Assembly: GCA_012510335.1 (NCBI GenBank)
Contig: JAAZIF010000304.1
Location: forward strand, 1-5,726
Direction: 5' to 3'
Source: Methanomicrobiales archaeon
GTDB lineage: Archaea > Halobacteriota > Methanomicrobia > Methanomicrobiales > Methanoculleaceae
Length of the DNA: 5,726 bases
A program made the translations under genes and the position numbers. Shown here piece after piece: positions 1 through 5,451 of the stretch; position 1 is the stretch's first letter, and the number at the start of each line of letters is the position of its first letter. The notes beneath the pieces are model-generated. The model was not told where the DNA came from, did no database searches, and worked only from the letters and a program-made list of their open reading frames with translations.

Positions 1-53
1 AGTTCAAGCGTTGAAGCACTGTTCCAGGTCAAAACGACGTAATCGATCATCAT
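1..53 (-). CDS. Family 2 glycosyltransferase, N-terminal fragment (runs off left edge)
   Basis: Only the first 17 complete codons lie in the window, read on the minus strand from ATG at 53-51; a second ATG follows directly at 50-48. They encode MMIDYVVLTWNSASTLE. The pattern of a short hydrophobic beta strand followed by TWNS and a small-residue/Thr-Leu helix start is the opening of the GT-A fold of family 2 glycosyltransferases (compare V-x-V-T-W-N-S), which bind a nucleotide sugar and transfer it to a lipid-linked or growing glycan on the cytoplasmic side. An in-frame TGA at 95-93 closes the frame upstream, and there is no other usable start between it and the ATG pair. The fragment lies downstream of the flippase on the same strand, which fits a glycan locus. 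Seventeen residues is very little evidence; the family call rests on the strand-plus-TWNS pattern alone. Confidence 0.6.
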   Translation of the reverse strand, partial: MMIDYVVLTWNSASTLE

Positions 54-107
54 ACCGGTAGGAGATCCCCTGGCGACACTATCTACCGGGCATCATCGAA
101 CATCAAG

Positions 108-118
108 TTTGCTATAGC
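108..118 (-). promoter_or_regulatory. Possible TATA-like element for the left-edge glycosyltransferase
   Basis: On the minus strand GCTATAGCAAA contains a CTATAG core at 117-112. A start of transcription about 25 bases downstream would fall near position 88-90, leaving a leader of about 35 bases before the ATG at 53. This would let the glycosyltransferase be transcribed independently of the flippase 216 bp upstream. It is a single weak match to an archaeal TATA box, and co-transcription with the flippase remains possible. Confidence 0.22.
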
Positions 119-142
119 ACGGGCCCTGAGAGGCACCGGGTT

Positions 143-182
143 GATGCATCTGTAGACACTTCCCTGAAGTGATGTCTGCATC
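143..182. repeat. Imperfect hairpin in the spacer between flippase and glycosyltransferase
   Basis: CACTT (157-161) pairs with AAGTG (167-171) around the 5-base loop CCCTG. The stem extends through AGA (154-156) with TCT (175-177) across a 3-base bulge, then GATGC (143-147) with GCATC (178-182) across a 6-base bulge. No T-run follows it on either strand, so it is not a clear terminator. The rest of the 54-269 spacer shows no gene; its only other structure is a second weak stem, GCTGCT (222-227) with AGCAGC (246-251), just past the flippase stop. Confidence 0.3.
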
Positions 183-269
183 ATGAGAGTGGTGCTACAC
201 CTCCTCTGAAGCAGGGGATGAGCTGCTGCCGACTCCGGATGGTTAAGCAGCGGGGGCGTGGCATAACCA

Positions 270-1754
270 TCAGAGCCCTTCGGGCCACGGGATACCGAGT
301 TTCTGTATAAGCTCCTTCAGCTCGTCGTGGATGCCCCGGTCAATCCGGAGGAGGGCCAGGATGTAGACGAGCCCGCCGAGTCCGACCGCCCCGAGAACGA
401 AAAAGACGTTTGAGAGCGGGATGGCTAGTGAGTAAATTGCGACGACGACTGCCATGACGAGTGCGGCAAGGATGATGTGAGCCACGGCCAGGGGCTCTAC
501 CTGCACACGGATGCTCCGGGAGAGGGCACGGTTGGCGAGCGCCGCGTTCAGGACCATTGTGATGAGTGTTGCCATCGACGCCCCTACGATGCCGTATTCC
601 GGTATGAAGAGGAGGTTTAACACGATATTAGCAATGACCGCGATCGCTGTTACCCGGAATGAGTCTTTCGGCCGGTCAAGGGCGTTCAGGCACATCGTCT
701 GGAGGTACATGAAGACACTCGCCACCTGGACGAGCAGGAGGATCGCGAGCGCCCCCGCCCCGGCAGCAAACGACTCCCCGTAGAAGAAGTAGAGGAGACG
801 TTCACCGAGGAGCCAGCCTCCAATAACAACCGGGACCGCGAGCAGGAGCGAGTAGGTGAAGGCGCGGGCGAGCGCAGACTCTACATGAGGGAGGTCATGC
901 TGTTTCTCCCAGTAACTGATCTTAGGGTAGAGTGTGGTATGGAGCGCCAGGGTGACGAACGCCGCAAGCGATGTGAGCTGGAGCGCCACACGGTATATGC
1001 CGACATCGGCCTCGGTCATGAAGTGGCCGATCATGATCGTATCAGCATAAGAAAATACAAGGTAGCCGCTCGAGCTGAGGAACGTCCAGACCGAGAAGGC
1101 AAAGAGGCTCGCGACGTGCGACCGGCGGAACGAGGTGAGGGAGAGGTCGAGGAACCGGAAGTTAAAGAGCCCTGAGACCAGGATGCCGGCAACAAACCCG
1201 CCGGCGAGGCCGGCAAGACCGAACCCGAGCATGATCGCGGCGACCTGGATCCCTATCCGGACCAGGGTATCGATCAGGCCTCCGAGCTGGTTGACGCCGA
1301 CCATTCCCCTCCCGTAGACGCTGTTTGAGGCTATGTTCGTGAAGGTGCTCACGATCAGCGCGAGGACGAGCCAGGGGAACACCCCTGACAGGGTGAGTTT
1401 GACGAGGTACGGCCGCGCGATGAGGAGGAAACCCACCGAGACGACCGTCAGTGCCACCCGGAGGAGGAGAAACGCGGTGAAGTATGCGTTCTGGTCATCT
1501 CCCTCGCTGATCCGCTTCACAGCGGCGCCCCCAAACCCGCCATCCCCGATCAGGTTGAAGACGCTGAAGTAAGCGACGAAGAGGAAGTACGCCCCCAGTA
1601 TCGACGGGCCGATTGTATGGGCGAAGTACATCGTGGAGAGAAACCCGATCGCGGTGAGCCCGATCGTCGAGGCGAGGCTGATGACACCCTGGCGCTGGAC
1701 GGGGTCGATGCGCATGACACGGGCAAGATACCTGGAGAGACGCAACACGAGCAT
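270..1754 (-). CDS. Polysaccharide flippase, MOP superfamily (Wzx/RfbX-like, 14 TM)
   Basis: This integral membrane protein probably flips a lipid-linked oligosaccharide from the cytoplasmic to the outer face of the membrane. With the start used here it has 494 residues, normal for Wzx-type transporters. About 14 hydrophobic segments are visible, roughly at 24-46, 52-72, 92-112, 124-142, 162-180, 182-203, 215-238, 252-275, 298-318, 334-355, 366-384, 388-405, 423-443 and 449-470, followed by a charged tail. Family-like features are the early loop IGDGGFGGAAVKR (69-81) and the segment DTIMIGHFMTEADVGIYRVA (238-257). The frame stays open to an ATG at 1871, but those 39 extra residues are Cys/Ser/Gly-rich, do not resemble a membrane-protein start and lie in the intergenic spacer, so ATG 1754 is preferred. 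ATG 1715 (MRIDPVQRQG) is a serious alternative; neither has a good ribosome binding site. It is transcribed away from the sugar-nucleotide operon. The superfamily is clear; the transported glycan is inferred from context. Confidence 0.88.
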   Translation of the reverse strand: MLVLRLSRYLARVMRIDPVQRQGVISLASTIGLTAIGFLSTMYFAHTIGPSILGAYFLFVAYFSVFNLIGDGGFGGAAVKRISEGDDQNAYFTAFLLLRVALTVVSVGFLLIARPYLVKLTLSGVFPWLVLALIVSTFTNIASNSVYGRGMVGVNQLGGLIDTLVRIGIQVAAIMLGFGLAGLAGGFVAGILVSGLFNFRFLDLSLTSFRRSHVASLFAFSVWTFLSSSGYLVFSYADTIMIGHFMTEADVGIYRVALQLTSLAAFVTLALHTTLYPKISYWEKQHDLPHVESALARAFTYSLLLAVPVVIGGWLLGERLLYFFYGESFAAGAGALAILLLVQVASVFMYLQTMCLNALDRPKDSFRVTAIAVIANIVLNLLFIPEYGIVGASMATLITMVLNAALANRALSRSIRVQVEPLAVAHIILAALVMAVVVAIYSLAIPLSNVFFVLGAVGLGGLVYILALLRIDRGIHDELKELIQKLGIPWPEGL

Positions 1755-1767
1755 TGGTTTCGTCGTT

Positions 1768-1784
1768 AAACCCTTTATCCTTGC
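1768..1784 (-). promoter_or_regulatory. Possible TATA/BRE element upstream of the flippase
   Basis: The minus strand reads AAGGATAAAGGGTTTAA, with ATAAAG centred about 23 bases before ATG 1754 and a purine-rich AAGG just ahead of it as a possible BRE. That spacing would give either a leaderless message starting near ATG 1754 or a leader of about 35 bases before ATG 1715. It also argues against the distant ATG at 1871, which lies upstream of the element. The match to the archaeal consensus is weak. Confidence 0.25.
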
Positions 1785-1954
1785 GGAGTTGAGGGGTGCC
1801 AGGTGATCGTTAGCTGCCCCGGACTTTCTGCCGGAAACCCCACAACACCAGTTGGAGGTTCCCTGGCCCACGAGACTGTAGGAAGGCGCCCATGGTCCCC
1901 CACCACTCTCTCAAAATGAGGGGCCCGATACCGTCATAGCAGAGCGGCGCCAAC

Positions 1955-1970
1955 GTATGGTATTATGATT
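1955..1970 (+). promoter_or_regulatory. Candidate TATA-box region for the plus-strand operon
   Basis: GTATGGTATTATGATT is the most AT-rich stretch of the spacer on the operon side. Taking TATTAT (1961-1966) as the TATA element predicts a transcription start near 1988-1992 and a leader of about 28 bases that still includes the ribosome binding site at 2009-2013. The placement is plausible, but the sequence is not a strong consensus. Confidence 0.3.
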
Positions 1971-2008
1971 CATCGCTCACGAAATAGAGCACGCAACATA
2001 CCATCGGC

Positions 2009-2013
2009 GGTGA
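2009..2013 (+). promoter_or_regulatory. Ribosome binding site that supports a TTG start
   Basis: GGTGA matches the core complementary to the archaeal 16S rRNA 3' end and ends 4 bases before TTG 2018. No other start codon exists between the in-frame TAG at 1985 and this TTG. The next in-frame ATG would remove part of the Rossmann glycine loop. The TTG is therefore well supported. Confidence 0.7.
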
Positions 2014-2017
2014 AACT

Positions 2018-2929
2018 TTGGACGTAGGGGTAATCGGTGTCGGGATGATGGGCAGGAATCATGCCCGTGTGTACTCGGAACTGAAATCGGCGGACTCTCT
2101 CTACCTGTATGACCTCAACGGGGAGGCAGCGCATGACCTCGCTGACGCCTTCGGGGCTACGGTCTCTCCCTCAGCCAGGGATCTGCTTCGCTCCGTGGAT
2201 GCGGTGAGTATCTGCGTCCCGACACCCTATCACTTTGGGGTTGCGGAGAGTGTTCTCGACGCCGGGGTGCCGCTCCTCATCGAGAAACCGATCTGCGCGA
2301 CGGCTGAAGAGACGAGAAGGCTTATCGAGAGGATCCCGGATGGTCTCATCGTCGGCGTCGGGCATATCGAGCGGTTCAACCCGATCGTCCCGGAGATCGG
2401 AAAGATCGTCCGTGACCCCCTCTACATCGAGATGAAGCGGCACAACCCGGCCTCTTCCCGTGTGAGCGGCTCCTCGGTCGTCGAAGACCTTATGATCCAT
2501 GATGTGGATATAATGCGTAACGTCCTCATCCCGGACGAGGACTACCGCCTCGCCGGCAGCGGCAGTCGGGACGTCTGCAGCGCCCTCTTCTCGTTTGGCG
2601 ACACAACAGTCTACCTCTCGGCGAGCAGGAAGTCCTCTAAAAAGATACGTATGATATACATCGAGGAGGAGGAGTTCACCATCGAGGGGGATTTTATGGC
2701 CCAGGAGATCTACATCCACAGGAAACCGGGGCAGTACTCTGTAGAGAACGAGCGCTACGTGCAGGAGAACATCATCGAGAAGGTGCTCGTGAACAAGCAG
2801 GAGCCGCTGAAACTCGAGCTCGCAACGTTCCTTGACTGCGTGGCGCGCGGCCGGGAGTTTCCGGTCAGTCCTGCACAGGCACTCCTGAACATGGAGATCT
2901 GCGAGGATGTCGCGCGGTGTTTTGCATGA
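2018..2929 (+). CDS. Gfo/Idh/MocA-family NAD(P)-dependent sugar oxidoreductase (possible WlbA/WbpB-type UDP-sugar 3-dehydrogenase)
   Basis: This 303-residue cytosolic oxidoreductase probably acts on a nucleotide sugar. The N-terminal Rossmann fold starts at once, with GVGMMG at 7-12 and acidic Asp32 at the end of the second strand, which favours NAD over NADP. The family EKP motif at 89-91 supplies the catalytic-site lysine Lys90. GHIERFNP follows at 115-122, then EDLMIHDVDIM at 156-166 with His161 in the position of the family's active-site histidine. The C-terminal alpha/beta domain is complete and the length is close to the usual 300-350. The start is TTG, backed by GGTGA at 2009-2013. The gene is first in the operon and overlaps the next gene by 4 bases (ATGA at 2926-2929). 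Standing next to a UDP-sugar 6-dehydrogenase and a 2-epimerase, it could oxidise C3 of a UDP-HexNAc uronate, as WlbA/WbpB do. The family is certain; the substrate is inferred from context, and other sugar oxidations are possible. Confidence 0.9.
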   Translation: MDVGVIGVGMMGRNHARVYSELKSADSLYLYDLNGEAAHDLADAFGATVSPSARDLLRSVDAVSICVPTPYHFGVAESVLDAGVPLLIEKPICATAEETRRLIERIPDGLIVGVGHIERFNPIVPEIGKIVRDPLYIEMKRHNPASSRVSGSSVVEDLMIHDVDIMRNVLIPDEDYRLAGSGSRDVCSALFSFGDTTVYLSASRKSSKKIRMIYIEEEEFTIEGDFMAQEIYIHRKPGQYSVENERYVQENIIEKVLVNKQEPLKLELATFLDCVARGREFPVSPAQALLNMEICEDVARCFA

Positions 2930-4356
2930 GTGAGAGGTTGAGATCGATCATCGAGGGGAGAGGGGCGGTCAAGACGATCGGTGTCGTCGGCATGGGGTAC
3001 GTCGGCATCCCCGCCGCGGCCCTCTTTGCGGATGCGCCGGAGTTTGATTCGGTCATCGGGTTCCAGCGGGACTCGGCCTCGTCAGGGTATAAGATCGCCA
3101 TGCTGAACCGGGGGGAGTCGCCGCTTAAAGGTGAGGAGCCGGGGCTTGAGGATCTCCTCGAGAAAGTCGTCAGGGCCGGGAAACTCCGATGCACCCCGGA
3201 CTTCTCTGAGATCGCAGGGTGTGATGCGGTGACCCTCGCAATCCAGACGCCTTTCCTCGACCCAAAAGACCTCATACCAGACTTCTCGGCCCTGATCGAG
3301 GGGCTCAGAGGCGTCGGAAGGCATATCACCGAAGGAACGCTCGTGGTGCTTGAGTCGACCATCACCCCCGGGACGACAGCCGGCATGGCCCGCGAGATCC
3401 TGGAGGCAGAGTCGGGGCTCGCCGCCGGCGAGGATTTTGCCCTCGCGCACGCCCCCGAGCGGGTGATGGTCGGCCGGCTGCTCCGTAATATCCGCGAGCA
3501 CGACCGGATCGTCGGCGGGATCGACGAGATATCGACGGCGCGCGCAGTCGAGCTATACCGGCCTGTGCTCACGACCGGGAAGGTCATCCCCATGACCGCT
3601 ACCGCGGCCGAGGTGACGAAGACCGCCGAGAACGCCTTCCGCGATCTCCAGATCGCGGCTGCAAACCAGCTCGCGCTACACTGCGAGGCGATGGGGGTCA
3701 ACGTCTACGACGTCCGGGCGGGGATCGACTCCCTCAAGGGTGAGGGGATCACCCGGGCGATCCTCTGGCCGGGGGCTGGCGTCGGGGGCCACTGCCTGAC
3801 GAAGGACTCCTGGCACCTCGAGCGGGGGGCGCAGGTTCTCGGGGGTGACCTCTGGTACCCGCACGGGGCGGAGTCGATCTTCGGGGTTGCGCGGGCGATC
3901 AACGAGTTCATGCCCCGGCACATGGTCCACCTGACCCTGGAGGGGCTCGAGAGGGTCGGAAAATCCCCGGAAGACGTGGTGATCGCGCTCTTAGGGTGGG
4001 CGTTCATCCAGAACTCGGATGACACCAGGAACACCCCGGCAGAGCCCTACCTCACGGCGATGGAGGAGGCTGGGGCAGCGGTCAGGGTCCATGATCCCTT
4101 TGTGGATGAGTACCCGGGGATAAAGGTCTTCCATGACCTCAATGAGACCCTCGCAGGGGCGGATGCTGTCGTAATCTTCACGGCCCACCGCCACTACTTC
4201 GCCCTCGAGGCGGCGCGGGTGAAGGAACTCTCGGGAGAGGAGCACCCGGTGATCGTCGACGGCCGGAACGTCGTCGGCCCGGATGCATTCATCGGGGCCG
4301 GCTTCGTCTACAAGGGCATCGGCCGGGGCGACAGGAACAACCACCCGATCAGGTGA
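2926..4356 (+). CDS. wecC: UDP-N-acetyl-D-mannosamine (or UDP-GlcNAc) 6-dehydrogenase, UDP-Glc/GDP-Man dehydrogenase family
   Basis: This enzyme oxidises C6 of a UDP-N-acetylhexosamine twice with 2 NAD+ to give the uronic acid. The 476 residues hold the NAD-binding Rossmann loop VGMGYVGIP (21-29), the family signature ESTITPGT (143-150), APERV (176-180), AEVTKTAENAFRD (228-240) with active-site Lys232 and Asn237, and GVGGHCLTKD (285-294) whose Cys290 is the catalytic thiol. The C-terminal UDP-binding domain runs from about 349, with SDDTRNTPAEP at 364-374. It is longer than a typical 420-436-residue WecC/WbpA. Part of the excess is a short N-terminal lead and a charged segment around 50-72 (SASSGYKI, KGEEPGLEDLL). 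The chosen ATG 2926 overlaps the stop of the oxidoreductase as ATGA and has GGTG at 2916-2919 as ribosome binding site; a GTG at 2917 in the same frame is less likely. Pairing with the 2-epimerase supports UDP-ManNAc as substrate, but the sequence alone does not separate WecC from WbpA. Confidence 0.9.
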   Translation: MSERLRSIIEGRGAVKTIGVVGMGYVGIPAAALFADAPEFDSVIGFQRDSASSGYKIAMLNRGESPLKGEEPGLEDLLEKVVRAGKLRCTPDFSEIAGCDAVTLAIQTPFLDPKDLIPDFSALIEGLRGVGRHITEGTLVVLESTITPGTTAGMAREILEAESGLAAGEDFALAHAPERVMVGRLLRNIREHDRIVGGIDEISTARAVELYRPVLTTGKVIPMTATAAEVTKTAENAFRDLQIAAANQLALHCEAMGVNVYDVRAGIDSLKGEGITRAILWPGAGVGGHCLTKDSWHLERGAQVLGGDLWYPHGAESIFGVARAINEFMPRHMVHLTLEGLERVGKSPEDVVIALLGWAFIQNSDDTRNTPAEPYLTAMEEAGAAVRVHDPFVDEYPGIKVFHDLNETLAGADAVVIFTAHRHYFALEAARVKELSGEEHPVIVDGRNVVGPDAFIGAGFVYKGIGRGDRNNHPIR

Positions 4357-4357
4357 T
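4351..4357 (+). promoter_or_regulatory. Ribosome binding site lying over the dehydrogenase stop codon
   Basis: AGGTGAT is an extended match to the archaeal anti-Shine-Dalgarno sequence. It spans the last bases and TGA stop of the dehydrogenase gene and ends 4 bases before ATG 4362. It sets the epimerase start at 4362, ahead of GTG 4353 and ATG 4356, which fall within or at the end of this site. Ribosomes finishing the upstream gene would sit on it, so the two genes are probably translationally coupled. Confidence 0.75.
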
Positions 4358-4361
4358 GACC

Positions 4362-5441
4362 ATGAAGATCGCATCGATAGTCGGCGCGCGGCCGCAGTTC
4401 ATCAAGTGTGCCCCGGTTTCAAGGGAGCTCAGGAAAGAACACGAAGAGGTACTTATCCACACCGGGCAACACTACGACCACGGTATGTCTGCGATCTTCT
4501 TTGAGGAGCTCGCCATCCCGGAGCCAGACTACAACCTCGGCATCGGTTCGGGGACGCACGGCCGGCAGACCGGGGCGATGCTCGGGGCGATCGAGGATGT
4601 CTTCGAGAAGGAGAAACCAGATATTGTTCTCGTCTACGGGGATACGAACTCGACGTTTGCCGGCGCTCTTGCAGCGGCAAAACTCCATGTGCCGGTCGCG
4701 CACGTCGAGGCGGGTCTCCGGAGCTTTGACCGCCGGATGCCCGAGGAGGTGAACCGGGTGCTCACCGATCATGCATCGGATATCCTATTCTGCCCGACCG
4801 CGACCGCCGTCACGAACCTCGCGGCCGAGGGGATCCGGGATGGTGTTCACCTCGTCGGGGATGTGATGGTCGATGCGATGAACTATAATCGCGCGATCGC
4901 GGGGGAGCGCTCCAGGATTCTAGAGGATCTCGGGGTCCGGCCGGGGGAGTACCTCGTCATAACCGTCCACCGGCCATCGAACACGGATGATCGTGAGAAC
5001 CTGGCCGGCATCCTCGGCGCCCTCGGGGAGGCCGGGATGCCGGTTGTCTTCCCGGTCCATCCCCGGACGCGGAAGTACCTCAAGGGGTATGGTCTTTTTT
5101 CGAGGATGCCGGAGAACGTCCGGGTTGTCGAGCCGCTCGGTTATCTCGATATGCTCCGCCTGATGGCGCATGCGGCGAAGATCCTCACCGACTCCGGCGG
5201 GATCCAGAAGGAGGCGTATGTGCTCGGCGTCCCCTGCATCACCCTCCGGGAGAACACCGAGTGGGTCGAGACGGTCGAGGCCGGGTGGAATTTGATCGTG
5301 GGGGCGAGGAGAGGGGAGATCGTTGATGCTATTCTGCGTTTCTCTCCCGAATCACGGCAGAAAGAATTATTTGGGAATGGAAATGCCAGTGTTTTGATCG
5401 GGGAGATCCTTTCCGGGCTCCAGGATGCCCGGGTCGGGTAG
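4362..5441 (+). CDS. wecB: UDP-N-acetylglucosamine 2-epimerase, non-hydrolysing (WecB/WbpI class)
   Basis: This cytosolic enzyme interconverts UDP-GlcNAc and UDP-ManNAc (or, for WbpI relatives, the 2,3-diacetamido uronates) by anti-elimination and re-addition of UDP at C2. The 359 residues show the two-domain GT-B-like fold with its conserved motifs: GARPQFIK (8-15), TGQHYD (34-39), YGDTNST (92-98) with Asp94, HVEAGLRS (114-121) with Glu116, PEEVNRVLTDH (127-137), TVHRPSNTD (201-209) with His203, HPRT (233-236), LTDSGGIQKEA (275-285) and LRENTEWVET (295-304). The length is normal (350-380), and nothing essential is missing. The loop after His203 reads HRPSN where many bacterial enzymes have HR-x-EN. 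The start at ATG 4362 gives the classic MKIASIVGARPQ opening and has AGGTGAT correctly spaced. The last 40 or so codons are clearly poorer in GC than the rest. Together with the dehydrogenase it makes the two-step UDP-GlcNAc to UDP-ManNAc to UDP-ManNAcA route. Confidence 0.93.
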   Translation: MKIASIVGARPQFIKCAPVSRELRKEHEEVLIHTGQHYDHGMSAIFFEELAIPEPDYNLGIGSGTHGRQTGAMLGAIEDVFEKEKPDIVLVYGDTNSTFAGALAAAKLHVPVAHVEAGLRSFDRRMPEEVNRVLTDHASDILFCPTATAVTNLAAEGIRDGVHLVGDVMVDAMNYNRAIAGERSRILEDLGVRPGEYLVITVHRPSNTDDRENLAGILGALGEAGMPVVFPVHPRTRKYLKGYGLFSRMPENVRVVEPLGYLDMLRLMAHAAKILTDSGGIQKEAYVLGVPCITLRENTEWVETVEAGWNLIVGARRGEIVDAILRFSPESRQKELFGNGNASVLIGEILSGLQDARVG

Positions 5442-5451
5442 GGGTTTTGTG

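Larger units (their letters stand above)
1872..2017. other. Divergent intergenic region
   Basis: No gene is visible on either strand here. Together with 1755-1871 it forms a spacer of about 260 bp between the minus-strand flippase and the plus-strand sugar-nucleotide operon, so it should carry both promoters and any shared control. It contains two copies of the palindrome GGCGCC (1885-1890 and 1946-1951) and a 7-bp inverted pair, ATGGTAT (1957-1963) and ATACCAT (1998-2004), flanking the predicted start of the operon message. Confidence 0.5.

Noticed and set aside
210..251. Possible terminator for the flippase: AGCAG/CTGCT and GCTGCT/AGCAGC stems
   Set aside because: Short alternative stems with no T-run on the minus strand after them; not enough for a terminator call.
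885..1572. Several plus-strand open frames (60-96 codons) opposite the flippase
   Set aside because: Very charged, Arg/Glu/Pro-rich translations antisense to a clear membrane protein; shadows of its codon pattern.
1755..1871. 39-residue N-terminal extension of the flippase
   Set aside because: The composition is unlike the start of a MOP-family protein, and a TATA-like element lies downstream of its ATG, so it was left out of the CDS.
1885..1951. Two GGCGCC palindromes in the divergent spacer as a paired operator
   Set aside because: Six-base GC palindromes are expected by chance in DNA of this composition, and their flanks do not match.
2171..2719. Open frame of 182 codons on the minus strand within the oxidoreductase gene
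   Set aside because: The Asp/Arg/His-rich composition is typical of an antisense shadow; no motif and no ribosome binding site of note.
2865..3701. Long open frame (278 codons) on the minus strand inside the dehydrogenase gene
   Set aside because: It is antisense to a gene with all its catalytic motifs. Its product is Ser/Pro/Arg-rich with no recognisable fold, a usual by-product of GC-rich coding DNA.
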